NCBI GenBank assembly: GCA_963640465.1
Contig: CAVHYP010000012.1
Coordinates: forward strand, 1 to 49,290
Source: Colivivens sp963640465
Lineage (GTDB): Bacteria; Bacteroidota; Bacteroidia; Bacteroidales; Bacteroidaceae
Direction of reading: 5' to 3'
Length of the DNA stretch: 49,290 bases
The translations under genes were made by a program, and so were the position numbers. Numbering within the stretch: position 1 is the first letter of the stretch; every line of letters begins with the position of its first letter. The notes under the pieces are model-generated. The model was not told the origin of the DNA, ran no database searches, and worked only from the letters and a program-made list of their open reading frames with translations. This document shows, piece after piece, positions 7,588 through 15,107 of the stretch.

Positions 7588-8325
7588 TTATCTGCGGTTG
7601 TTGAGCAACATCAGAATATAGTAGAAGAGAGTGGCAAGCGAAGCCAATGCAGCAACCACATAGGTGTAGGCAGCTGCCTTCAGTGCGCTGACCGCATTGT
7701 CGTGGGTCTCCGCATCGGTCAGTCCGCGCGAGTCGAGCCATTTCACCGCTCTGCGGCTGGCGTCAATTTCCACGGGCAGTGTGACCAATGAGAAGATGGT
7801 GGTGAGCGAATAGAGAACTACTCCCACTGCCATTACAGTGGAATTGCCCGTGTAGCTGAGCAGAAGCATTCCACCGAGCAGAATCCATGTCATCCATCTC
7901 GATGCGATGTTGACCACCGGCACCAGTTTCGATCTCATGGTGAGCGGTCCGTAAGCCGTTGCGTGTTGCACGGCGTGTCCGCATTCGTGTGCTGCCACTG
8001 CAGCAGCCATGATGCTGTTACTGCCATATACGCCTTCACTCAGGTTGAGCGTCTTGTCCATCGGATTGTAGTGGTCGGTCAACTGACCGGCAACACTCTG
8101 CACCCTTACGTCGTGGATGCCGAAATCGGAGAGCATCAACTCGGCTGTTTCCTTGCCGGTCATTCCACGGAACGACCTCACCTGAGAGTATTTCTTGAAT
8201 TTGCTCTGCAGGTTGGATTGCACAAGCCAGCTCACGAGGGCTACCCCAAGAAAGATAATCCAGTAGAGAGTCGACATCGAGATGCCGCTCATCCCATATC
8301 CGCCGTCCATGTAAATTGCGTCCAT
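7588..8325 (-). CDS. YugP-type zinc metallopeptidase, membrane bound
   Basis: The 245-residue protein has a membrane segment near the N-terminus (TLYWIIFLGVALVSWLV), a zinc-binding AAHECGHAVQH motif at about residues 111-121, and three further hydrophobic segments (WILLGGMLLLSY, LYSLTTIFSLVTLPV, ALASLATLFYYILML). This is the layout of the Peptidase_M48-like DUF2227/YugP group. It ends with a conserved DASRRAVKWL stretch that in the family precedes the last membrane helices. The glutamate of HECGH should be the catalytic base. Substrates are not known for the family. It follows the small acidic gene by 24 bp. Confidence 0.85.
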   Translation of the reverse strand: MDAIYMDGGYGMSGISMSTLYWIIFLGVALVSWLVQSNLQSKFKKYSQVRSFRGMTGKETAELMLSDFGIHDVRVQSVAGQLTDHYNPMDKTLNLSEGVYGSNSIMAAAVAAHECGHAVQHATAYGPLTMRSKLVPVVNIASRWMTWILLGGMLLLSYTGNSTVMAVGVVLYSLTTIFSLVTLPVEIDASRRAVKWLDSRGLTDAETHDNAVSALKAAAYTYVVAALASLATLFYYILMLLNNRR

Positions 8326-8349
8326 ATTCTTATGACTTTACCGTTTTTC

Positions 8350-8667
8350 TTATTTGTCCAGACTTTCGTTGTAGTCGAGTTCAGCCTGCACCACGAAGAA
8401 CACGTCCTCAGCTTCGAATTCGCCGATCTTGTCCTTTTGTGCCTGCTTTACAATGTATTGTGCCACATCGTCTACATCCACGTCAATGTATCCGTCCTTG
8501 TCAGCTTCCTTGCTGGAGAAGTACTCCAGGAGCACATCGATGATGTAGTAGATGTCGTCTTCCGTAAACTTTTCCTTCAGGTCCTGCGGCAGTTCGTTGA
8601 GGATGTATGCCACTTCCTGTGCGTCTTCCTCGGCACCTTTCATCAGTTCGTCATCAATTCCAGCCAT
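8350..8667 (-). CDS. Small acidic protein with one EF-hand-like loop, unknown function
   Basis: The 105-residue protein starts two bases after the trxA stop (TGATTATG), so the two are translationally coupled. It is strongly acidic and predicted helical (QEVAYILNELPQDLKEKF, DDIYYIIDVLLEYF). Residues about 52-63 (EADKDGYIDVDV) resemble a calcium-binding EF-hand loop: acidic residues at loop positions 1, 3, 5 and 9, Gly at 6, Ile at 8, but Val rather than Glu at 12. That may be chance. There is no signal peptide and no membrane segment, so it should be cytoplasmic. I do not recognise the family. The position between trxA and the YugP-type protease suggests a link to protein redox or quality control, but this is inference. 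Confidence 0.8.
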   Translation of the reverse strand: MAGIDDELMKGAEEDAQEVAYILNELPQDLKEKFTEDDIYYIIDVLLEYFSSKEADKDGYIDVDVDDVAQYIVKQAQKDKIGEFEAEDVFFVVQAELDYNESLDK

Positions 8668-8669
8668 AA

Positions 8670-8978
8670 TCAGAGTATTGCCTTGAGTTTGTCCTCGAGC
8701 ACACTCTTCGAGCACGCTCCCACTTGCTTGTCCACTACCTCACCGTTCTTGATGTAGAGCACGGTAGGGATGTTGCGAATGCCGAACTTAGAAGCCAAGT
8801 CGTCCTCGTCCTCCACGTTCACCTTGCCGATATTTGCTTGTCCTTCATACTGCGCAGCCAGTTCCTCAACCAGCGGAGCAATCTTCTTGCATGGTCCACA
8901 CCATGTAGCCCAAAAGTCAAGTACCAGTGGTTTGCCCTGCGCAACCAGTTCATCGTAATTCTGTGATGTAATTTCCAT
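8670..8978 (-). CDS. trxA: Thioredoxin
   Basis: The 102-residue protein has the thioredoxin active site WCGPC with Cys27 and Cys30, the preceding LVLDFWATW strand, and the cis-proline motif IPTVLYIKNG. Length and motif spacing match cytoplasmic thioredoxin, which reduces disulfides in ribonucleotide reductase and many other proteins. The ATG at 8978 was chosen over an in-frame TTG at 8993 because the ATG has an AAAAGGA ribosome-binding site seven bases upstream. It is the first gene of a run trxA - acidic protein - YugP - rpoN - PAP2-like. Confidence 0.95.
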   Translation of the reverse strand: MEITSQNYDELVAQGKPLVLDFWATWCGPCKKIAPLVEELAAQYEGQANIGKVNVEDEDDLASKFGIRNIPTVLYIKNGEVVDKQVGACSKSVLEDKLKAIL

Positions 8979-9016
8979 AATTATCCTTTTCAATTATAAG
9001 TTTGTGATTTGGACTA

Positions 9017-9024
9017 CAAAGATA
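9017..9024 (-). promoter_or_regulatory. Predicted -7 element of the trxA operon
   Basis: TATCTTTG on the minus strand fits TAnnTTTG and lies 39 bp before the trxA start. A TTG 23 bp further upstream is a poor -33 match. Confidence 0.5.
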
Positions 9025-9301
9025 GAAATTTATTCGTTAGCCATGCTCAATAAATCCGGAAATCTTTTTGCAAGGCACAAAAAAACAGTTGCGGAACCAC
9101 GGATGAGTCATGCGTAACATGGATTTTCCTTCAATATGGATGAACTGGGTACGGAAGTATTACGAATGTGAGGAGCAATGCGGAGGGCTTGATTATTCAA
9201 TATTAATTACCATGTAATGAACCATTAATCCGACATTTTGATGATATTTTCAGCACAGCCTTTCCTCTCCTCATTTCATGCCCTACAAGAAAAATTTTTT
9301 T

Positions 9302-9356
9302 TCCTGACTAGAAAAAAAATTTTCTCTGACCAGGAAAAAATCTCTGACCAGGAAAA
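9302..9356. repeat. CTGACYAGRAAA repeat cluster
   Basis: Three copies of a TCTCTGACCAGGAAAA-like unit lie at 9302-9314 (CCTGACTAGAAA form), 9321-9340 and 9341-9356. The same motif recurs at 19342-19380, ten kilobases away. Confidence 0.75.
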
Positions 9357-9766
9357 TAAAACGGGCTGTTTTACGGGTCTTGCAATTCTCATTGTGACGT
9401 ACGAAAATCCTCTGAATTTAACATTTTACCATTTCCTCTCTCTTCGGCCGCTTCCGCACCCAAATTCGGACGTATCTGGTTCGGTATTTCGAGAGATTTC
9501 TCGATGTTTCCCCTTCAATTCACGTAGTTTCCAATCAAAAACCACGAGAAAATCGCGAAAAAGAAGAGTGTTAAAATGATAAGAACTAACATTCCAACCT
9601 AAGAAACTCGTGCACAAACCCGCGAAAACAGAGTGTTTTTGTGGGATAAACTGTCAGGAACCACTATTTGTCGCATTTAACTGTGATGCTATTTTATTCT
9701 ATTAACTTTTATATATCACTACTATTCAGTATATTATGAATTTTATTAACGCACATTACGTGACGG

Positions 9767-9928
9767 TGACAGTTGTGACAGCTGTTTTTAAGATGCCCAT
9801 ACATTTGCAGATTTCCGGCCATTTTCATATAACCATCTAATTATTAACTATATAAACAGTATAAACAGAAAAAGCGCCAAAACATGGGTACCTTATTTTT
9901 TCTTGTCATAACTGACACAACTGTCATG
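9767..9928. repeat. 15-bp inverted repeat flanking an A/T-rich core
   Basis: TGACAGTTGTGACAG at 9767-9781 is matched, inverted, by CTGACACAACTGTCA at 9912-9926 with 14 of 15 positions identical. The 130 bp between are A/T rich and contain a short ATAAACAGTATAAACAG direct repeat. Confidence 0.65.
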
Positions 9929-10181
9929 GTCAAGGCTTTCAGAATCTTTTTTGATGGAAATAAATGAAAGTCTTGAGTCTGCACGGGGAAATATTGAACA
10001 AATACCAGTAAGAACTTTCGGAGAAAGCAGGCTTCTATATAACAAAATTGTATTTATCCGAATATCAAAGTCTTGCGTCTTTACTCTTTTGACTCAATTT
10101 TGTCATTTTCCTTTCGTTTGTTTGAAACTCATGCAGTACGTCTGGCGCTGCTTTACGAATCGAGAGTTTTACCCGAAGTAA

Positions 10182-10213
10182 ACGCATCATGTTTGACCTA
10201 TACGCATCATGTT
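10182..10213. repeat. 20-bp spaced ACGCATCATGTT direct repeat
   Basis: ACGCATCATGTT occurs at 10182-10193 and 10202-10213, exactly 20 bp apart, about 100 bp beyond the 3' end of the LAB_N gene. Confidence 0.6.
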
Positions 10214-10303
10214 ATTTTCTGCTGCACAATAGTGATGTCTGCACTTTGCATAGGTAGTGCGGGGTCTAACTATCTGAGTACCATTTATTTGGCAAGGAGC
10301 CTT

Positions 10304-10951
10304 CTATGAAAGGCTTTTACCACCTATGTTACGTTTATGTGAAATTACGATGTTTCTTGTGTAGGTGAAGAAACCTACGGACTGGCCGAGAATCAGTACG
10401 GGGTCGAGGCGGAAGATGCCGTAGCTCACGATGATGGCACAGCCGATGAGGCTGATGACCCAGAAGCCGACGGGGAGGATGGACATGTGGCGGCGGTAAC
10501 TGTAGTGCCACTGGTAGATGAACCGGAGAGTGAAGACTATCTGACCGGCTGAACCCCATGCCAACAGAGGTATGGACACTGCTTCGTTGTGGAAGAAACT
10601 GTTGACAAAGTCTTGAATGTCGCTCAGCATCATCCCGATGGCAATGAAGGGTAGGGAAATGACGCACACACGGATGAACAATGGTACACGGTGCCAGATA
10701 CCCTTGATATCGAGGTTCCAGATGTAGATGTAGTAGCTGATGAGCTGTCCGAGGATGATGGCAAAATCGTCGCGTATCCATCCGTAGACGAAGAGCAGTA
10801 TGCTGCCAACCAGCGAGCAAATCCAATACCAGTTGGGCGACACCACTTTCTTTGCCTTTTCCGACATGATCCACTGAATCAACATTCGTGCCGAGAAGAA
10901 TGCCTGGGCAAGGAAACCGATGGCATAGATGTAGGGTGCTGAATGCTGCAT
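10304..10951 (-). CDS. Lipid-A-disaccharide synthase N-terminal-like (LAB_N) membrane protein, tandem domain
   Basis: The 215-residue protein is almost wholly hydrophobic and appears to hold two LAB_N-type units of about three helices each. The first has QAFFSARMLIQWI and ILGQLISYYIYIWNL; the second repeats the pattern with VFTLRFIYQWHYS and ILGQSVGFFTYTRNI. This domain is known as an N-terminal extension of some LpxB proteins and as a stand-alone small membrane protein beside glycosyltransferases. It starts five bases after the GT2 gene and belongs to the same minus-strand unit as the ArnT-like gene. A role in moving or handling a lipid-linked sugar is an inference from that context and from the resemblance to small multi-helix transporters. 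Confidence 0.8.
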   Translation of the reverse strand: MQHSAPYIYAIGFLAQAFFSARMLIQWIMSEKAKKVVSPNWYWICSLVGSILLFVYGWIRDDFAIILGQLISYYIYIWNLDIKGIWHRVPLFIRVCVISLPFIAIGMMLSDIQDFVNSFFHNEAVSIPLLAWGSAGQIVFTLRFIYQWHYSYRRHMSILPVGFWVISLIGCAIIVSYGIFRLDPVLILGQSVGFFTYTRNIVISHKRNIGGKSLS

Positions 10952-10955
10952 GGGC

Positions 10956-11690
10956 TTAGATGCTGATGTTGTTGTTGTCGATATGGTAGCGGATGTAGCG
11001 TTTCTTCATCCATCGGTAGGCGAAGCAATCTACGAACGGTCCTTTCAGGCGGTTCCACAGATGGTATTTCGATGTGCCGGCAATGCGCGGATAGCAGCGT
11101 ACTGGCATCTCCTTGTAGCTGCCACCTTCGAGCGACATGAGTGCAGCAAGGAAGCGGTGCATGCCGTCGAAGAACGGGAGGCGCTTGGCATAGGATGTCC
11201 ACATGATTTTGAGCGGACAGCCGGTGTCGGTGGCGTAGTCGCCAGTCATGCTCCGGCGGAATCCGTTGGCAATCTTCGACTGGAGTTTCTTGAAGGCTGT
11301 GTCTTTGCGCTGTGCCCTGATGCCTGCCACCAACTGGTGGTCGTCGGCATATTGCAGCAGCTGGTTAAAGTCCTCGGGGTTGGTCTGTAGGTCGGCATCG
11401 ATGTAGCCGGTGAACCGGCTCTCAATGGTGTCGATGCCAGCTTTGATGGCAGTGCTCAGTCCGTGGTTTTCGTTGGAACTGATGAAAAAGAAGTCGTTGT
11501 GGCGGCTGCATATCTCTTCAATCTTCTGTAAGCTGCAGTCGCTGCTTCCGTCGTTCACGAAGAGTACACAGCTTTTCACTGATGCCTTGGGCAGGAACTC
11601 TGCCATTGCTTTCTCTACTCGGTCGAGGTTGTCTGCCTCGTTGTATACTGGTACAATAATCGACAGTACGAAATTTGCTGTTTGATTCAT
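10956..11690 (-). CDS. Family 2 glycosyltransferase, polyprenyl-phosphate sugar synthase type
   Basis: The 244-residue protein has the GT2 fold: SIIVPVYNEADNLDRV at the N-terminus, NDGSSD, and the nucleotide/metal motif YIDADLQTNPEDF. It then shows TGDYATDTGCPLKIM and RCYPRIAGTSKYHLWNR, typical of the dolichyl/undecaprenyl-phosphate mannosyltransferase group. Unlike GtrB or ArnC it has no C-terminal membrane helices, so it should act at the cytoplasmic membrane face as a peripheral enzyme. The ATG at 11690 was taken over one at 11717 because it directly precedes the conserved first strand. With the ArnT-like and LAB_N genes it forms a three-gene module. Confidence 0.87.
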   Translation of the reverse strand: MNQTANFVLSIIVPVYNEADNLDRVEKAMAEFLPKASVKSCVLFVNDGSSDCSLQKIEEICSRHNDFFFISSNENHGLSTAIKAGIDTIESRFTGYIDADLQTNPEDFNQLLQYADDHQLVAGIRAQRKDTAFKKLQSKIANGFRRSMTGDYATDTGCPLKIMWTSYAKRLPFFDGMHRFLAALMSLEGGSYKEMPVRCYPRIAGTSKYHLWNRLKGPFVDCFAYRWMKKRYIRYHIDNNNISI

Positions 11691-11809
11691 TGCTTTATTG
11701 TTGTTTCTAAGTTTCACTTGTTTCTTTGTTTCTCAATCTTCTTGTACCCGGTCTCCGGCTTCTTTCCTTTCGGTTTCTTGTCCTCCGGTTTTCACCGTCC
11801 TCCCTTTCA

Positions 11810-13456
11810 TTATTCTTTTGCGCTTACCAGGCTCACATAGTTGAGGAAATCATCGATGTAGTGGCGGTGGTTGCGCGGAAGTTTATTGTCATCGAAAAGT
11901 CCGTAGTTGTGGATTTCCACTTTCTCAAGTACAGATGCCGGCAATTCCTTTTCCAGCGGTTGCCTTATGACAACTGCCATCGGCAGATGCTGCATGACTG
12001 TTGCGCTGTCGCTGATGTCAAGCGGCAAAATCTTCCTGCCTGCTTCGTACACCAGTTCGATGCGGAGAGGTTCGTCGGCAGAGTGATAGAACGGCACGCC
12101 CTTCAGTTCCTCGTTTCCGTGGAGCAGATGGATGCTTCGTGCTTCGGGATTGCCTACGGCAGATCCTACGACGGGGAGCATCAGCAACTCGATGACGGCA
12201 AACACTGTTGCTATGCATGCGATGAATCTTGCCGGATGCCACTTGATGATTGAGTGGACCATGATGCAGGCAATCGCAAGAACAGTGACGGCTATAACTG
12301 TTTCTGCCGGGACACTGATTATGCCTTTCCTCACTCCGAGGAAGTAGCCAAGCACAGGAATTGCCACCACAATGCAGGTCACTGTCCATCCGTTGACGGG
12401 GAAGAGCCATCGACTGAACTTATCAGTATGCTTGCCTTGGCAAAAATGCATGACGAGCGTGCCTACGAGCATGGAGCAAGGGGCGAGGAGCGGAAGCAGA
12501 TAGCGGGTCTTTTTCTCGGGCATGAGTGAGAGCAGCACGAGGCAAGCCAACGACCATGTGAAGAAGATTATATACTCGCGCTTCATCGTGATGTGGCGCT
12601 TCCAGTAGAACACTGCCAGCGCTGCCAACATGAGGATTGCCCAAACTCCCATCTCGAGGAAAAACTGCCAGTAATACCACCAGGGACGCACATTGTGGTT
12701 TGCCCAACTGGATGACTCCTTTTGGAACACGTATGTGGATTCTTCGGGATGCATCAACAGAAGATAGATGTACCACCAACTGCCTATGGCAATCATGATG
12801 AGCAGCATCATTGCTATCCCCATCCATTTACCCTTTATGCTGGGACGGAGGAAGACTATCAAGACGATGAGATAAGGCAGCAGAATGGTGTAGAACGACA
12901 CTGGACCTTTGCTCAGGAACGATAAGCCGAGGAACAAGCCTGCCAGTGCAAACCCGCGGTTGGAGTGGCAGTCCTCGCACAGTGATCTTGTGAGGAAATA
13001 GACGGCAGTCATCATGAAGGCATGGCAATAGATGTCCCATGTGGCTGATCGTCCCATGAGAATGAGGTTGTAGCACGTGAGGAACACGGCGGTGGAAACC
13101 AAGGCGAAGTCTCTGCGCCGGGAGATATAGTTTGCTAGGAGGAAAAGGAAGGCAGTCCAGAGAACGCCCATCACTCCTGCTGCACAGCGCTGGGCAACCA
13201 TACTGCCCGGAGCAATCATCTCCATCAGTCCTGCCACCCATGTGGGCAAAGGTGGTTTCTCCAGCCGGAGTTCTCCGTTCATGGTGGGCACCAGCCAGTT
13301 GCCGTCGCTCACCATCTCCCTGCCCGTAACAATGTTTCTCGATTCCATTATGTCGGTGGGAAGAACGCTGATATTGGCAAAGAACGTTACCAACACGAAT
13401 GCCAGCAACATTACGAGTCTGTAGTCTTTCCGTTTGTCCATTAAATTTTTGATCAT
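11810..13456 (-). CDS. ArnT/PMT-like GT-C glycosyltransferase, integral membrane
   Basis: The protein of about 548 residues has around a dozen hydrophobic helices and the GT-C signature of the ArnT/PMT group: after the first helix a loop with an acidic-Arg motif (PTDIMESRNIVTGREMV) followed by LRLEKPPLPTWVAGL. A second landmark is KKTRYLLPLLAP in the middle. ArnT-like enzymes use an undecaprenyl-phosphate sugar outside the inner membrane to modify lipid A or another acceptor. The start is uncertain: ATGs at 13540, 13456 and 13441 are in frame. I chose 13456, which keeps a short basic N-terminus. The sugar and acceptor are unknown. Confidence 0.82.
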   Translation of the reverse strand: MIKNLMDKRKDYRLVMLLAFVLVTFFANISVLPTDIMESRNIVTGREMVSDGNWLVPTMNGELRLEKPPLPTWVAGLMEMIAPGSMVAQRCAAGVMGVLWTAFLFLLANYISRRRDFALVSTAVFLTCYNLILMGRSATWDIYCHAFMMTAVYFLTRSLCEDCHSNRGFALAGLFLGLSFLSKGPVSFYTILLPYLIVLIVFLRPSIKGKWMGIAMMLLIMIAIGSWWYIYLLLMHPEESTYVFQKESSSWANHNVRPWWYYWQFFLEMGVWAILMLAALAVFYWKRHITMKREYIIFFTWSLACLVLLSLMPEKKTRYLLPLLAPCSMLVGTLVMHFCQGKHTDKFSRWLFPVNGWTVTCIVVAIPVLGYFLGVRKGIISVPAETVIAVTVLAIACIMVHSIIKWHPARFIACIATVFAVIELLMLPVVGSAVGNPEARSIHLLHGNEELKGVPFYHSADEPLRIELVYEAGRKILPLDISDSATVMQHLPMAVVIRQPLEKELPASVLEKVEIHNYGLFDDNKLPRNHRHYIDDFLNYVSLVSAKE

Positions 13457-13552
13457 CTCTGATTCAGATTCCGGTTGTTTGTCATTTTGATAACATGTTC
13501 GCCATGAAAGTCTTGAAATCCGTGTTCCAATACTATTCATTATGCAAATATA

Positions 13553-13560
13553 CAAAGATA
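13553..13560 (-). promoter_or_regulatory. Predicted -7 element for the glycosyltransferase module
   Basis: TATCTTTG on the minus strand matches TAnnTTTG. Transcription would begin near 13546, which makes the most upstream possible start codons of the ArnT-like gene unlikely. Confidence 0.5.
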
Positions 13561-13670
13561 ATTCATAAGAGAAGGGAGAAAATACGCAAAAAATCTGATT
13601 GCCCGCCTGTTTGCCCCTAGTTTTCCTTCAAATGAAACGGCAACTTACGGCAGACAGTCCTCCTTGTCTG

Positions 13671-14528
13671 TCACCTCATGTTGTTCCGGTAGACGAAGGG
13701 TGTGACTCCCACTGTTTTCTTGAAGAGACGAATGAAATAGGAGTGGTCGTTGTAGCCCAGGTTGTAGGCAATCTCCTTGATTGGCATTTCCTCGGTGACG
13801 AGCATCAGTTCCGCTCGGTCAATCTTTTTTCTGATGATGTATTGCGTGGGCGGCATGCCGATGGTGCGGACGAAAAGGCGGATGAAATGCGACTTGGTGA
13901 CGCAGGCAATGGAAGCCAAAGTGTCGATGTCAATCACACTGTAGATGTTGTTGTGGATGTAGCTGAGCACATCTGCCAGCCGTTTGTCCTGAGTCCAGAC
14001 CCTTGGCTTTGCTTTCTTCACGAAGCGTGAGAAGAGCATGAGCATGCTACCGCGCAATTCCAGTTTTACATCGAGCGGATGATTGTTGTAGCGATGCACA
14101 TAGTCGATGAACTTTCCCATGTAATCGTACGAAGACGGGTCGCTGGCAGGCAGTTCCGCTTCGGGATGGTGGCTGCATATGTTGCTGAAGATTGCTTCGT
14201 CGAGCGCATCTGCATCCACATCGACAGGGAATTCATAGAAATCAAAGATATCGGTTTCCTTCTTGAATCCTTCATAGAAATGGAGGTAATAGTGGCAGAA
14301 CTTGCTGGTACATTCATAGCTGTGCATTGTGTGCGCAGGAATGATGTACATGTGCTGAGGTTTCAGCTCTATCTCCTTGTCGGGCAAGATGAGTTTGGCA
14401 CGCCCTTCAGTGACCAGATATATTCGGGTGAAAGGCGAAACTACATTTTTCCAGTTCCAGTCGCCGTTCATGCGGGCGAAACCTACGTTCAGCATCTGGA
14501 AGTTCAGCGATTCTATTGGTATATTCAT
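13671..14528 (-). CDS. AraC-family regulator, probable regulator of the adjacent sugar operon
   Basis: The 285-residue soluble protein has an N-terminal cupin-like sensor domain (RIYLVTEGRAKLILPDKEIELKPQHMYIIPAHTMHSYEC) and a C-terminal AraC double helix-turn-helix (DIDTLASIACVTKSHFIRLFVRTIG, then IKEIAYNLGYNDHSYFIRLFKKTVGVTP). It is divergent from the mutarotase-to-dehydrogenase operon, with 163 bp between the two start codons, so it most likely senses that sugar or a product and controls the operon. The ATG at 14528 was chosen because the predicted -7 element at 14554-14561 would lie inside the gene if the upstream start at 14576 were used. Confidence 0.87.
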   Translation of the reverse strand: MNIPIESLNFQMLNVGFARMNGDWNWKNVVSPFTRIYLVTEGRAKLILPDKEIELKPQHMYIIPAHTMHSYECTSKFCHYYLHFYEGFKKETDIFDFYEFPVDVDADALDEAIFSNICSHHPEAELPASDPSSYDYMGKFIDYVHRYNNHPLDVKLELRGSMLMLFSRFVKKAKPRVWTQDKRLADVLSYIHNNIYSVIDIDTLASIACVTKSHFIRLFVRTIGMPPTQYIIRKKIDRAELMLVTEEMPIKEIAYNLGYNDHSYFIRLFKKTVGVTPFVYRNNMR

Positions 14529-14553
14529 ATAGTATCGATATGCATTGATGTTG

Positions 14554-14561
14554 CAAAAATA
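14554..14561 (-). promoter_or_regulatory. Predicted -7 element of the AraC regulator
   Basis: TATTTTTG on the minus strand fits TAnnTTTG and lies 25 bp before the start codon at 14528. No good -33 TTTG is seen, in keeping with a regulated promoter. Confidence 0.45.
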
Positions 14562-14658
14562 CGCACTTAATTCCAATTATTACCCATATTTGCGGTAAAA
14601 AATCAATTTCGTCCTATCATACAACAAAATAATGCGGTGTTTTCAGTTTGGTTTGACG

Positions 14659-14666
14659 TACTTTTG
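14659..14666 (+). promoter_or_regulatory. Predicted -7 element of the fucose-type operon
   Basis: TACTTTTG fits TAnnTTTG and lies 25 bp before the mutarotase ATG. The normal -33 TTTG is missing at the right distance, as expected if the divergent AraC regulator activates it. Confidence 0.5.
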
Positions 14667-14691
14667 CAAACGAAATTCAAGCACGATAACT

Positions 14692-15069
14692 ATGACTGGA
14701 TATAAACAGAAGAAATACCCGTTCCCCATCAAACGCTATGTTCAATGTCTCGACTTGCATTCTGATGAGGAAGCAATAAAGGAATATCGGAAGTTGCATT
14801 CGCAGGAATGCCACTGGAAGGAAATCAGAGATGGCATTCGGGAGGTCGGCATCCTGGAGATGGAGATTTACATAGCGGGCAACCGGCTCGTGATGGTGGT
14901 TGACGCACCTGAAGACCTCGACTGGGATGCATCGATGGCAAGGTTGGCAACTCTTCCCCGACAAGCTGAATGGGAGGAATTGGTTGGCAAATTCCAGAAA
15001 TGCGGCAAGAATGCCACGAGCGACGAGAAGTGGCAGATGATGGAGAGAATGTTTTACCTTTATGAATAA
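14692..15069 (+). CDS. L-rhamnose mutarotase family protein (probable fucose/deoxysugar mutarotase)
   Basis: The 125-residue protein matches the RhaM/DUF718 family: KRYVQCLDLHSDEEAIKEYRKLH near the start (the His after LD and the following IxxYxxxH are family features), then GIREVGILEMEIYIAGNRLVMVVDAP. These ferredoxin-like-fold enzymes interconvert alpha and beta anomers of L-rhamnose or related 6-deoxy sugars. It is the first gene of a five-gene plus-strand operon with a FucP-like permease and two dehydrogenases, so the sugar here is more likely L-fucose. An in-frame ATG at 14632 was rejected since it lies upstream of the predicted promoter. Confidence 0.85.
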   Translation: MTGYKQKKYPFPIKRYVQCLDLHSDEEAIKEYRKLHSQECHWKEIRDGIREVGILEMEIYIAGNRLVMVVDAPEDLDWDASMARLATLPRQAEWEELVGKFQKCGKNATSDEKWQMMERMFYLYE

Positions 15070-15107
15070 GGGGATGTTTCACTTTTACGAATAAATAAGA
15101 ACTTATT

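Larger units (their letters stand above)
8979..10303. other. Long non-coding stretch with short repeats
   Basis: No convincing gene was found in about 1.3 kb between the trxA start and the end of the LAB_N gene. Open frames here are short and their translations are low-complexity. What can be seen is the trxA promoter, an A/T-rich repeat cluster (9302-9356), an inverted repeat (9767-9928) around an A/T-rich core, and a 20-bp spaced direct repeat (10182-10213). No tRNA-like or known small RNA structure was recognised. Confidence 0.6.

Noticed and set aside
7963..8757. Plus-strand open frame of 264 codons across the YugP and acidic-protein genes
   Set aside because: Antisense to well-supported genes and without recognisable motifs.
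9238..9579. Plus-strand frame of 113 codons in the 9-kb gap
   Set aside because: Its N-terminal half is the CTGACYAGRAAA repeat translated and the rest is low-complexity; no ribosome-binding site or family.
9951..10181. Plus-strand frame of 76 codons
   Set aside because: No family resemblance and no promoter or ribosome-binding site; probably chance in A/T-rich DNA.
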